DNA from: an uncultured Pseudobutyrivibrio sp.
GTDB taxonomy: Bacteria > Bacillota > Clostridia > Lachnospirales > Lachnospiraceae
Length of the DNA stretch: 64,000 nucleotides
Assembly: GCA_900546435.1 (NCBI GenBank)
Contig: URCQ01000002.1
Coordinates: 74,213 to 138,212, forward strand
Direction of reading: 5' to 3'
The notes beneath the pieces were generated by a model. The model did not search any database. It was not told where the DNA came from and saw only the letters and a program-made list of their open reading frames with translations. Positions 18,147 to 27,033 of the stretch are shown here, piece after piece (positions within the stretch are counted from its first letter, which is position 1; every line of letters begins with the position of its first letter). Both the position numbers and the translations under genes were made by a program.

Positions 18147-19760
18147 TTAACAACGCGTTTCAAACGGAATAGCAGGAATTCCTGCTGCATTAAACAAATT
18201 CACCTGATACCAGGCATCTCTTGCAAAACGAATCTGTAAAGAACCCTCTGTCATTTCTTCCAATCTCAAAACCAGACTGTCTCCGTCTACCAAAGCCTGA
18301 TAAGAAATTTCTCTGCCATTCTCAAGCACTGACAAGGCATTGATGGAATCTCCTGCGATCTCAAGCCCTTCTTTTGCATATGCCATCTTTATACGGATCG
18401 TATCACCCTCACGTTTTATCCCTTCCGGTCTCGGTGCCTCGCAGAGGATATCCTCTCCATATAGATATTTTCTTGCCAAAAGCGCCAAGCGATGTCCCAC
18501 CGTGCGCTTATCTTTCGGATGAATATCATGTTCTTCGCCGACATCAGCAATAGATGCCATATATAGGCCATCGACTGTTTTTGCTGCTTCTTCCTGACAG
18601 CGACGGATTGTCGCATAATCCAGATTGGTCTGCATCATCCAGTCTCTCCAGCCCGGCAACTGCACCTCAAAAAACGGAAGTGCTTCGTCCTTCCATAATT
18701 TGCGCCAATCACTGACCAGTCCCTTCATCATATCGGTATAAAGCGACTGCAAGCCCGGCACATCATCGCTCTCGCCCTGATACCAAAGTACCCCACGTGC
18801 AGAAAATGGGGCAATCTGCTTTACCATATGCTCATATAAAATTCCCGGCATAGTTCTGGCGTCTACATATTCTATACGATAGGCTTCCATTGTTTTTGCC
18901 ATCATCTCCTGCAGCGATGCATTCTCATCGAGTCCCAATGCCTTTTTCTGCTCTGCCAGTGCCTCAGGTGACATACTTTCCAGCCCCTTTTGTGCCATAT
19001 CCATCATGGCTTTTCCGATTTCTTCCATGGATGGTGTTCTCGGAAGAACCACCTGATCAAAAGGACTCAGGCAAGGCTTTCCTGCATCGCTCTGCGGATC
19101 TGCCTTCCTCTCCGCCCAGAACTGCTCCATATCCTTGCCTTCCACTGACTTTTCCCACTTTTCCATCCATGGTTTTCCTACACGTTCCACAGTATCCTGG
19201 TCCATCCATGCACAACTGTAGGTACCGCCCCAGTTGCATCCTATAATACCGACCGGAACGCCGACCTTTTCTCGGATTTCCTTTGCGAAATAAAAAGCCA
19301 CGGCAGAAAAATATCCCAAATCCTCCTCTGATGTGGCTCTGCGCCATCTGCCTACTGCACTGTAATCAAAGTCGCTATCCTGTTCCTCATAAAACTTCTT
19401 TGGTACATCAAAAAAGCGCAACTCATGATCATCCAGCCCCATGACCTGCTCATGATATTTTTCATAGCGCAGAGGGAATTCCATATTAGACTGTCCGCCG
19501 GCAATGTAAACCTCACCGATTGCTATATCTTCCAGAGTCATTGTCTCTATCCCATCACTCACCTGCAGCATCTCTGACGCAGAAGCCTCGAGGGGCTCGA
19601 TTTTCAGGCAAAAATGACCTGTTTCATCTGCCATTACCTCAGCGCTCTTTCCCTGAATCTCAGCCCTTACCATCTGATTTGGCTGACTCTCTCCCCAGAT
19701 ATATACTGGTTTTTGTCTCTGTAAAACCATCCCATTTGAAAATACTTTTGCAAGTTTCAT
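18147..19760 (-). CDS. Sialate O-acetylesterase-like SGNH hydrolase (SASA family)
   Basis: A 537-residue carbohydrate O-acetylesterase-like enzyme without a signal peptide. AGGQSNMEFPL carries the nucleophilic serine, VGIIGCNWGGT the conserved glycine block, and GVLWYQGESD the Asn/Glu region of the SASA (DUF303) family. An unusual methionine-rich helical insertion lies between about residues 240 and 300 (for example IGKAMMDMAQKGLESMS and LQEMMAKTMEAYR). It follows the hydrolase at 19823 by 62 bases and has GGAGGTAGG at its start, so the two esterases form an operon and probably remove acetyl groups from oligosaccharides. Confidence 0.88.
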   Translation of the reverse strand: MKLAKVFSNGMVLQRQKPVYIWGESQPNQMVRAEIQGKSAEVMADETGHFCLKIEPLEASASEMLQVSDGIETMTLEDIAIGEVYIAGGQSNMEFPLRYEKYHEQVMGLDDHELRFFDVPKKFYEEQDSDFDYSAVGRWRRATSEEDLGYFSAVAFYFAKEIREKVGVPVGIIGCNWGGTYSCAWMDQDTVERVGKPWMEKWEKSVEGKDMEQFWAERKADPQSDAGKPCLSPFDQVVLPRTPSMEEIGKAMMDMAQKGLESMSPEALAEQKKALGLDENASLQEMMAKTMEAYRIEYVDARTMPGILYEHMVKQIAPFSARGVLWYQGESDDVPGLQSLYTDMMKGLVSDWRKLWKDEALPFFEVQLPGWRDWMMQTNLDYATIRRCQEEAAKTVDGLYMASIADVGEEHDIHPKDKRTVGHRLALLARKYLYGEDILCEAPRPEGIKREGDTIRIKMAYAKEGLEIAGDSINALSVLENGREISYQALVDGDSLVLRLEEMTEGSLQIRFARDAWYQVNLFNAAGIPAIPFETRC

Positions 19761-19822
19761 TTCCTACCTCCATCTGACTCTATTTGTGTGGTATCTCCAC
19801 CTTAATCATACAATACTGATCT

Positions 19823-20869
19823 TTACTTGTTCGGAATCTGACGCAATTGCTCATCCACCTGATCGATCAAATCTTGCGACATTCCCGCATAAGTAACAGC
19901 ATAGGTTAACAAATGTCGCAGGGTCATAAGTTTTAACGCCTCCATCATGGCTGCTCCATCTACCTGGGCTGCCTGCTCCTGACCTTGTCCTGCACTCATA
20001 TGCATAATTGGCTCAATGATCTTCATCGCTTCCGGCTTTCCGGACAAATAGGCCATGGTACAGTCAACGTTTAAGAATGGCTCACGATTTCCATTGATAC
20101 TTTTTGAAAAACGTGGCTGCTTCATCTGCCCATTCGCAAAATCTCCCATAATATCCTTAAGCCACTCGATAGAATCTGCCACCCAATGCGGCACACGATT
20201 GCAGTATTCCTCTGGATTTGGAACTACCGATGTATTACATACGCTATAGCCATGCGATCCATGGGAATAAATATGACTTTCAAACATAATCTCATGCTTC
20301 TCAAGAGCATCCAACAGATGTATCGTGTTCTTTACCGGTACCACGTTATCTGTTCTCGTTGCAAACACAAAGCAAGGACAGGTGTTTTCATCCACTGCTG
20401 CAATAACATCCGGCGCTGTCTTCTCATAAATCTTGGCACAATCTCCTTCAATAACAGGATAACCCAGAATCGCCGCATATGGACGATGCTGACTCATCGT
20501 TGCCGCACTGGCTGCCAGATGTCCACCGGCGGAGAACCCGATTACCACGATCTTATCCGTCAGGACTTTCCACTCATCTGCTCGCTCCTCAATCAAAGCC
20601 ATGGCCTGCTCATAATCATCTAATGGATTCGGCCAAACAGAATCCTCTCCCACCGAATAGCGCAGGATAAAAGCCTGATAGCCTGCCTCAAGATAAGGAA
20701 AGGCTACCGGATCTGCCTCTCTGTCAGAACACATAGAATAGCCCCCGCCCGGCAAAATCAACACAGCAGACCGCTTACTGATATGATTAAATTCTCCTTC
20801 CACCGGCTGTGTGTATGCTGTCAGCGTCACATTTCTTTCCCCATTCAATACGATTTTTTCTACGTCCAT
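19823..20869 (-). CDS. Alpha/beta hydrolase, acetyl esterase-like, with C-terminal helical tail
   Basis: A 348-residue hydrolase. VLILPGGGYSMCSDRE forms the oxyanion segment, GFSAGGHLAAS the nucleophile elbow, and a histidine in SHGSHGYS completes the triad. This resembles xylan acetylesterases acting on small oligosaccharides. The last 90 residues are an extra, methionine- and glutamine-rich helical tail (CTMAYLSGKPEAMKIIEP, then MTLRHLLTYA), which resembles the tail of the GH2 enzyme at 57476. It is the first gene of the two-esterase operon. Confidence 0.85.
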   Translation of the reverse strand: MDVEKIVLNGERNVTLTAYTQPVEGEFNHISKRSAVLILPGGGYSMCSDREADPVAFPYLEAGYQAFILRYSVGEDSVWPNPLDDYEQAMALIEERADEWKVLTDKIVVIGFSAGGHLAASAATMSQHRPYAAILGYPVIEGDCAKIYEKTAPDVIAAVDENTCPCFVFATRTDNVVPVKNTIHLLDALEKHEIMFESHIYSHGSHGYSVCNTSVVPNPEEYCNRVPHWVADSIEWLKDIMGDFANGQMKQPRFSKSINGNREPFLNVDCTMAYLSGKPEAMKIIEPIMHMSAGQGQEQAAQVDGAAMMEALKLMTLRHLLTYAVTYAGMSQDLIDQVDEQLRQIPNK

Positions 20870-20943
20870 TTTCTTCTCCTTTTCGTTTTATAAAATGAAT
20901 TAACATTATATTAACTCGTTTTACACTCTGTTTCAAGATATAT

Positions 20944-20973
20944 TTGTTTTTTTCACAAGAAACGTGTTATACT
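20944..20973 (+). promoter_or_regulatory. SigmaA-type promoter for the TetR gene
   Basis: TTGTTT (20944-20949) and TATACT (20968-20973) with an 18-base spacer, about 70 bases ahead of the TetR start codon. Confidence 0.5.
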
Positions 20974-21040
20974 AATGTAGAATTATAGGAATTTTATACA
21001 AAATCACACATTTTCCAAAAGTTAAAAGGGGATATTATAT

Positions 21041-21619
21041 ATGGATCAAACTGCTTATTTTGAACAGATGCGTCAGAAACGGCGCAGTGAAATCTTAGAA
21101 ACGGCACGCCGGATGATACTGGATCAAGGGCTTTTTTCATTCTCTATGCAGGGATTGGCACAGACGCTGGATGTATCTACGGTCACATTGTATAAATATT
21201 ATAAGAATAGTATTGCGATCATTGAAGACCTTTACCAGGCAACCACCGGCACCTTATTCCAGTTCCCGGATCTTTTCCCCACACAAAAAAAGCCAGAAGA
21301 TCTGGCTTTGGAGTATATTTCCCTGATCCTTGACGACATGATCTGCCGCCGGGAGGATTTTCGTCTGGTCATGACCCTTGGTCTCTACATCTATCCTGCC
21401 GATCCGGTAACAGAGATCCTGCCGGCAGAGCCTTTCTTGCAATACCTGCAAGAGACTCTGCCGCCGGAAGTCTGCGCTCTTTCGCGTGATAATTCGGACT
21501 TTCTCTCCTTTGCCACAGATGCCTGCCTATCTTTTATGCAGGCTGTTGCTACCCAGAGCAAGCCGGATCTCAGGCAGATGAAAAAGCAATTATTATTGTC
21601 TTTGTCACTGTGGTTTTAG
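21041..21619 (+). CDS. TetR-family transcriptional regulator
   Basis: A 192-residue regulator. The N-terminal helix-turn-helix is typical: RRSEILETARRMILDQGLF, then MQGLAQTLDVSTVTLYKYYK. The ligand-binding C-terminal region is not assignable. It is divergent from the esterase operon at 18147-20869, which it may control. Its 3' end meets a truncated symporter fragment on the other strand. Confidence 0.88.
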   Translation: MDQTAYFEQMRQKRRSEILETARRMILDQGLFSFSMQGLAQTLDVSTVTLYKYYKNSIAIIEDLYQATTGTLFQFPDLFPTQKKPEDLALEYISLILDDMICRREDFRLVMTLGLYIYPADPVTEILPAEPFLQYLQETLPPEVCALSRDNSDFLSFATDACLSFMQAVATQSKPDLRQMKKQLLLSLSLWF

Positions 21620-21639
21620 CGCACAAAGGCATAACTACT

Positions 21640-21804
21640 TTACTGCTCTTTCATTTCTGCAATATTCTTCTGTACCTGAACCATACGGTCTTTGTCCAGT
21701 TCGTAAAACTTCATGGCAACGATATTACACAACCAACCGATAATAAGAATAACAGACTGGCTTGCGGCGGTCTGCGCCAGTTTGTCTGTTGCAAAGGATC
21801 TCAT
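21640..21804 (-). pseudogene. C-terminal fragment of a GPH sugar symporter
   Basis: A 54-codon minus-strand frame whose sequence (ILIIGWLCNIVAMKFYELDK, then RMVQVQKNIAEMK) is the last helix and cytoplasmic tail of a GPH-family symporter. About 400 residues that should precede it are missing. The intact relative at 11508 shows what a full gene looks like. It lies back to back with the partial-looking gene at 21713, so a deletion has probably removed the 5' parts of both. Confidence 0.65.
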
Positions 21805-22153
21805 TTATGCACTCAATAAGATCAAAACAGATAAAGTAGATATGGATCAGTTTGTTTCCCAACTTTTCCGGGAACGCTATCTTTGCGCCCCAAGCAACCA
21901 GACCAGACAAAATCCGGAGCGCAACCTGGAACTGGAAGCTGAGATCTATGCTTCCGTCTACAATGCCATTGCCCATTATTACTCTTTTTCCGGTTCAAAC
22001 GTCACGCTCTCCATCCCTCACATGGAGGAAGCACTTTGTCACGTTTTTTTGTACTCCATAGGAATTATCGAAAAACACTGTGAAGAGGATGCTTTTTCCT
22101 ATGTCATGGATACTGCAAAACAAGCGAAAGAAAGAAAAGAAAACTACCAATAA
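21713..22153 (+). CDS. Unknown protein, probably a truncated gene
   Basis: An open frame of 146 residues that I do not recognise. Its first 25 codons overlap the symporter fragment on the other strand and look non-native; a more credible protein part begins near KDLIYALNKIKTDKVD, and an internal ATG sits at 21841. The C-terminal two thirds is a plausible helical domain (NLELEAEIYASVYNAIAHYY and HMEEALCHVFLYSIGIIEK). It could be the effector-binding half of a lost regulator, but that is a guess. A strong terminator follows immediately after the stop. Confidence 0.4.
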   Translation: MATILHNQPIIRITDWLAAVCASLSVAKDLIYALNKIKTDKVDMDQFVSQLFRERYLCAPSNQTRQNPERNLELEAEIYASVYNAIAHYYSFSGSNVTLSIPHMEEALCHVFLYSIGIIEKHCEEDAFSYVMDTAKQAKERKENYQ

Positions 22154-22154
22154 A

Positions 22155-22198
22155 AAGATCGCTTAGGCTTGTTTTTACAGGCTTAAGCGATCTTCTTT
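22155..22198. terminator. Bidirectional terminator
   Basis: AGATCGCTTA (22156-22165) pairs with TAAGCGATCT (22184-22193), with A and T runs on the two sides. It ends the plus-strand gene at 22153 and the minus-strand glycosidase at 22216. Confidence 0.85.
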
Positions 22199-22215
22199 AT
22201 GCTATGCAGGATACG

Positions 22216-23748
22216 CTAATCTATTCTGCTTGCCAGAACTGCGATACCTTCTTTGCCCGGCATTTCAACGTCAAATCTTCCACTGACGCCGGTCATAGTT
22301 ACATCGCGCGTCATATTCCACATATCGATAATCTCTATCTTATACTGATGGTCTTCCGGCAGTTTCCATGGGGCAATACCATTACAATGTCTGCCATAGT
22401 AACCGATGTAATAATCCTCACCCACGTGACCAAAGGCATTGTAGTCTTTCATCTTAGAAACAATGTCATCAACCTCATTCGGATTCATAAATCGACTTAT
22501 CAGGGGACTATTCTGTAATTCTTCCATGCTCTCCAGATGATGTTTTTCCATGTATGCCTGAATATCAAAATCATGATATTCCTGCCACGGCTCGATCGCT
22601 CCCGGAATGGCATCTACGATCTCCTTCAGATAGGCAATACGCTTTGGGCTTTCTCCCTTGAGGACACCACCCTTTGCCCACCAGAGCACTTCATCATCGG
22701 ATAAGAATACTTCACCATGTGTTGCATATGCCCCTTGACAGACAGCCATCCAAAAACGGTTTGCCATTTCCCAGCCGGAAATATTGCCCCAGGTCAAAGG
22801 CAGGTTTCCTTCATAACAGCACTCGTCATAGCAGAGCGGTTTTTCAAATTCCTTCATCCAATCAGCCGCCTTTTGTACCAGGATGGTCTGCACGCACTGG
22901 TGGGTAATATTCTCTCTGGAGAAATCATAGAATCCAAAACAGTTATGGTTGCTGAGTAAATGATGGTATGGATCATTTTCCACAATAAAGGACTCTATAT
23001 CGTACCAGTCGTCCATCGTCCGATCCATAACAAGATCATACTCATTTGCCATAGACCACCAGATCTGCGGAATGGCTGCAAAACGACGGAGCAGGTAATC
23101 CAGATAGATGAGATTCTCCTCCATGCTCATGCGGGAAAATCCCCACTTATCGTATGGATGGAAAAGGATCAGATCTGACTGGATCCCCATGTCTGCCAGC
23201 GTAAAGATCTGTTTTTCCAGATGCTCCCAGAAAGCAAAACAAGGACGGTTGACATCCCACTTGCCATCGGCATCCTTTTCAAATGCATATAATTCCGGAT
23301 CATTGTGGTTGTAATCATAATGTTTCGGGAATACGCAGTGGCGCACCTTGTTAAATGGTGCAGTCGATAAAGTTTCCATGGTCTGTGCGATTCTTTCTTC
23401 TTCCTGATGACTCAAAGCATAAATGGTCGTTCCAAATGGTTTGAAGATCTCCCCGCCATCATAGACAAAATGTGTCCCCTCGGCACGCACGATACCGGCC
23501 TTTTTATCCTCATTCGGCAGACATACCAGACTGCCCTCTGCCTGCATCAGACCGCTCACACGATAGGTATAAGCGCCTGCCAGACTTGGGTAAAAGCGCA
23601 CCTTGTAGTTTCCATCCCCGGCATAAAAGCCCTTGACCTTGGTAGTCTGACCGCCGCAGGTAAATTCTGCCGTCACATCTACCAGAGCCTGCGAGCCCTG
23701 TGGCTCCTCTCCTTTGATGGTCAGTTCATACATTTCAAATTGTTTCAT
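22216..23748 (-). CDS. DUF5060/DUF4038 glycoside hydrolase-like protein
   Basis: A 510-residue cytoplasmic protein. The start is the ATG at 23748, preceded by AAAGGAGGACG; a longer frame begins at 23775. Residues 1-75 form an Ig-like DUF5060 domain (VDVTAEFTCGG, GNYKVRFYPSLAGAYTY). A TIM-barrel DUF4038-type domain follows, with a probable acid/base Glu in WWSMANEYD and nucleophile Glu in CYDECCYEG. The C-terminal part resembles DUF5605. Related enzymes include apiosidase-like and other exo-glycosidases; the sugar cleaved is not known. It lies 54 bases downstream of the FGGY kinase gene. Confidence 0.83.
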   Translation of the reverse strand: MKQFEMYELTIKGEEPQGSQALVDVTAEFTCGGQTTKVKGFYAGDGNYKVRFYPSLAGAYTYRVSGLMQAEGSLVCLPNEDKKAGIVRAEGTHFVYDGGEIFKPFGTTIYALSHQEEERIAQTMETLSTAPFNKVRHCVFPKHYDYNHNDPELYAFEKDADGKWDVNRPCFAFWEHLEKQIFTLADMGIQSDLILFHPYDKWGFSRMSMEENLIYLDYLLRRFAAIPQIWWSMANEYDLVMDRTMDDWYDIESFIVENDPYHHLLSNHNCFGFYDFSRENITHQCVQTILVQKAADWMKEFEKPLCYDECCYEGNLPLTWGNISGWEMANRFWMAVCQGAYATHGEVFLSDDEVLWWAKGGVLKGESPKRIAYLKEIVDAIPGAIEPWQEYHDFDIQAYMEKHHLESMEELQNSPLISRFMNPNEVDDIVSKMKDYNAFGHVGEDYYIGYYGRHCNGIAPWKLPEDHQYKIEIIDMWNMTRDVTMTGVSGRFDVEMPGKEGIAVLASRID

Positions 23749-23802
23749 TGTCTCGTCCTCCTTTTTGAAATTCATTCATATACACATTTATCACATTACT
23801 TT

Positions 23803-25320
23803 TTAACGCAAGACTTTCTCCATGGCATTGCGCCAGCCCTGCCATTTTTCCTGTCGCTTGCTTTCCGGCATTTTAGGCTCATAAACCTGGCACGCTCTTA
23901 AATCAGAAAGCACCTTGTCATCATAAATTTCGGCTTTTTCTCCTGACAAAAGTGCTGCTCCATAAGCCGATGCCTCCTGACAGGCAGATACTTCTACCTT
24001 TTTCTGCAAGATATCGCTCTGAAACTGCATGAGATAGGCATTCTCTGTGGCTCCTCCATCGACCCGAAGCACTGACTTTGATATACCTTTATCATACTGC
24101 ATTCCTTCCACAATGTCTGCAATCTGATAAGCGATGGATTCCAATGCCGCACACACGATCTCATTTTTTCCGGTTGTACGGCTCATGCCATATAGCATCG
24201 CCTTAGCATCTACTTTCCAATAAGGTGCGCCCAGACCGCTGAACGCCGGGATGAGATATGTCTCATCGGTCGGATTTGCAGCAAATGCCATCGCCTCTGT
24301 CTCACCTGCACTTGTGATTATCCCCAGATTGTCCTTTAACCAACTGACCGTTGCCCCGGCATAATTGATATTGCCTTCCAAAACATAAGATACCTTTCCA
24401 TCCATGCCCCAGGCGATCGATGTTACCATACCATTATCCAGAACGATCGGCTTATCTCCCGCATGCATCATGACAGAAGAACCCGTCCCATATGTCGCTT
24501 TTACCAGTCCCTTTTCCCGACAATTCTGCCCATATAAGGCTCCCTGCGAATCACCGATCACTCCCAGAATCGGGATCGGCTCCGCAAAAAATCCGTCAAA
24601 GTCCGTCTTGCCATAAAAAGCATTGCTGTCTCTTACTTCCGGAAGTGTTTTAGCATCCACGGAAAACCAACCGCATAGTTCTTCATCCCACTTTAAATCC
24701 GTGATGTTAAAAAGTTGTGTGCGTGATGCATTTGATACATCGGTTGCGAAGGTTTCTCCTTTTGTCAGTTTAAATATCAGCCAAGAGTCGATCGTACCCA
24801 GACAAAGACGATTTTCCTGTTTGGCACGCGCTACCTCCGGCTCATTTTCCTGCAGCCATGCATATTTTGCCGCCGGAAAATAAGGAGATAACTGCATGCC
24901 GGTCTTTTGTCGAATGGCTTCGCCGACACCACCGGATGCCTTCTGCTCCTGCTTGGTATCCAGAATAACGTTATTTTCTATTCGTTTACAAATATCCTCC
25001 GCACGCGAACATTGCCAGACGATTGCTTTCGCCAGCGGCTCTTTTGTCTTGCGATCCCACGCAGCTGATGTTTCACGCTGGTTGCTGATGCCAAGACAGG
25101 CTATTTCTTCTTTTGCAATGCCAGCCTCTATCACCACATCTTGCACAACCTGAAGCGTATTTCGATAAATCTCATCGAGATCATGGGAAACCCAGCCTTT
25201 TTCATTTACGATCTGCTCATGCGCAATATCACGCCGACAGATCAATTGCCCTTCTGCATCAAACAGAATACCTTTGGTTCCCTGTGTACTCTGATCGATT
25301 GCCAATTTTTCCGAACGCAA
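23803..25320 (-). CDS. FGGY-family carbohydrate kinase, glycerol kinase-like, N-terminus altered
   Basis: About 505 residues with all FGGY landmarks: AIDQSTQGTKGILFD for the phosphate-binding loop, YGTGSSVMMHAGD, FSGLGAPYWK and RVDGGATENAYLM. It resembles glycerol kinase but could phosphorylate another polyol or pentulose. The only possible start is a TTG at 25320 with no Shine-Dalgarno, and an in-frame stop lies four codons further up. The expected short N-terminal strand before AIDQS is replaced by LRSEKL, whose DNA reads on the other strand as the SERKTGF segment of a LacI regulator. The native start has therefore been lost, and expression is doubtful. Confidence 0.8.
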   Translation of the reverse strand: MRSEKLAIDQSTQGTKGILFDAEGQLICRRDIAHEQIVNEKGWVSHDLDEIYRNTLQVVQDVVIEAGIAKEEIACLGISNQRETSAAWDRKTKEPLAKAIVWQCSRAEDICKRIENNVILDTKQEQKASGGVGEAIRQKTGMQLSPYFPAAKYAWLQENEPEVARAKQENRLCLGTIDSWLIFKLTKGETFATDVSNASRTQLFNITDLKWDEELCGWFSVDAKTLPEVRDSNAFYGKTDFDGFFAEPIPILGVIGDSQGALYGQNCREKGLVKATYGTGSSVMMHAGDKPIVLDNGMVTSIAWGMDGKVSYVLEGNINYAGATVSWLKDNLGIITSAGETEAMAFAANPTDETYLIPAFSGLGAPYWKVDAKAMLYGMSRTTGKNEIVCAALESIAYQIADIVEGMQYDKGISKSVLRVDGGATENAYLMQFQSDILQKKVEVSACQEASAYGAALLSGEKAEIYDDKVLSDLRACQVYEPKMPESKRQEKWQGWRNAMEKVLR

Positions 25321-25729
25321 GACCGGTTTTCAAAAGGCAGTGCGCGAACACGGCATGTCCGTCAGCAAGTCTCTTTCCCATGAATTAGCCCCATCCATCG
25401 AGGGTGCCTTTTCGGATATGCTGGAGGTCATTGACAGTGGCACACCGCTTGCCAAATGCTATTTTGCGGACAATGATCTGATCGCCATCGGCGCCATCAA
25501 GGCTCTCAAACTGCGTGGATACAAGATCCCGGATGATATTGCCATTATCGGATTTGACAATATTTCCGAGGGACGTATTTTAGATCCTTCACTGACGACC
25601 ATTGATATTCCAAGACGTTTCATGGGTCAGACCGCCGTCGACCAGTTGATCCGCCAGATGGAAGATCCTGCCAGTCATACCGTCAAATTGCAGATCTCCA
25701 CATCGCTCATTAAGCGTTTTTCAGTGTAG
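25307..25729 (+). pseudogene. LacI-family regulator, N-terminal two thirds deleted
   Basis: The frame reads SERKTGFQKAVREHGM, then the typical LacI effector-domain core FADNDLIAIGAIKALK and IPDDIAIIGFDNISEG, and ends normally with SLIKRFSV. The helix-turn-helix and first effector subdomain are missing. Homology begins at about 25310, exactly where the FGGY kinase on the opposite strand loses its own 5' end. It would not bind DNA if translated from the GTG at 25340. Confidence 0.8.
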
Positions 25730-25829
25730 ACCGCTATCGTTTCTGCTTTTTCCTATCAATTTAAACAAATTTCTTATGTAAAATTTATGTAAATTTTCCA
25801 AGGATCAATGGTTCTATTGCCTCTCTTTT

Positions 25830-25840
25830 TATGCTAAAAT
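25830..25840 (+). promoter_or_regulatory. Extended -10 promoter for the EEP-family gene
   Basis: TATGCTAAAAT at 25830-25840 is an extended -10 (TGC before TAAAAT) with no strong -35 box. It lies about 65 bases upstream of the ATG; a small GATGC/GCATC hairpin follows in the leader. Confidence 0.4.
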
Positions 25841-25904
25841 AGAGCAAGGTCGAGATGCTCTGGGGAGGGCATCTTCTTAGATTTATCAATAGGGGGTATT
25901 TTAC

Positions 25905-26990
25905 ATGAATAAAACACTCAAAAAAGTTCTCAAGACGATTTTAATTATTGTCATCGTCTTATTAGTAGCAGTTGTTCTGTTTATCGGTTACCTTACCGTT
26001 ACAGAATACAAACCAGAAGCTACCGAAACTCTTAACATCGAAGGATCTTCATCCAAAACACTCGCAGAAGGTGATGATTTCACCATTATGACTTGGAATA
26101 TGGGTTATGCCGGCTTAGCTGACAACGCTGATTTCTTTATGGATGGCGGTGAGCACGTTCGCTCTTGCAGTGAGTCTCAGGTAAATGACAACATTGATGC
26201 TGTTGTTGACGAGATCGAAAAGGAAAATGCCGATGTAGTTTTCTTACAGGAAGTAGATCGTAACTCTAAGAGATCCTATAAAATTGACGAATTCAAAAAG
26301 ATCACATCTTCCTTAACCGATTACAGTGCTACGTATGGCTGCAACTACAAAGTTGCTTATGTACCGTATCCATTGCCAACGATTGGTAAAGTAGATTGTG
26401 GTATCGCTACTTTATCCGCATTCAATGTAGATAGTTCCGAACGTGTTTCTTTACCTTGTCCATTTAAATATCCGATTCGCCTTGGCAACTTAAAGCGTTG
26501 CCTCATGGTTAATCGCGTTGCTATCGATGGCACGGACAAAGAACTTGTACTTGTTAACCTTCATTTAGAGGCTTATGATGATGGCGAGGGCAAAATTGCA
26601 CAGACAAAGCAATTAAAAGAGCTTTTAGAAGATGAAGCAGCAAAAGGAAATTATGTAATTGCCGGTGGTGACTTTAACCAGTCCTTCTCTAACTACGACA
26701 ACAGTGCATATCCTTTAGTCAGTGAAGATATGTGGCAGCCGGGAGCTGTTGATGTAGATCAGTTTGATGATAGTCTTTCCTTTATTACAGACAACTCTAC
26801 ACCATCCTGCCGTTCACTTGATCGTCCACTTGCCGGCAACGACAGCGACCCAAGTGTATTCCAGTATTACATGATTGATGGATTTATCGTTTCTGATAAT
26901 CTTACCATCAACACAGTTGAGACAAGAGATCTTGGATTTAAGAACTCTGATCATAACCCAATCGTTATGAACGTAACTGTATCAAAATAA
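25905..26990 (+). CDS. Membrane-anchored endonuclease/exonuclease/phosphatase family protein
   Basis: A 361-residue protein. An N-terminal hydrophobic helix (TILIIVIVLLVAVVLFIGYL) anchors or exports it. The EEP fold follows: FTIMTWNMGYAG, DVVFLQEVDRNS with the metal-binding Glu, LVNLHLEAY, VIAGGDFNQSF and SDHNPIVM with the catalytic histidine. Family members hydrolyse phosphodiester or phosphomonoester bonds in nucleic acids, phosphoinositides or lipids; which one cannot be told. It is monocistronic, with a clear terminator after the stop. Confidence 0.9.
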   Translation: MNKTLKKVLKTILIIVIVLLVAVVLFIGYLTVTEYKPEATETLNIEGSSSKTLAEGDDFTIMTWNMGYAGLADNADFFMDGGEHVRSCSESQVNDNIDAVVDEIEKENADVVFLQEVDRNSKRSYKIDEFKKITSSLTDYSATYGCNYKVAYVPYPLPTIGKVDCGIATLSAFNVDSSERVSLPCPFKYPIRLGNLKRCLMVNRVAIDGTDKELVLVNLHLEAYDDGEGKIAQTKQLKELLEDEAAKGNYVIAGGDFNQSFSNYDNSAYPLVSEDMWQPGAVDVDQFDDSLSFITDNSTPSCRSLDRPLAGNDSDPSVFQYYMIDGFIVSDNLTINTVETRDLGFKNSDHNPIVMNVTVSK

Positions 26991-27000
26991 GAAATGACAA

Positions 27001-27033
27001 AAAGGCGAGAGCACATCTGCTCCCGCCTTTTTA
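27001..27033 (+). terminator. Rho-independent terminator
   Basis: AAAGGCGAGAGCA (27001-27013) pairs with TGCTCCCGCCTTT (27018-27030) with one mismatch, then TTT. It separates the EEP gene from the convergent KdpE-like gene. Confidence 0.8.
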
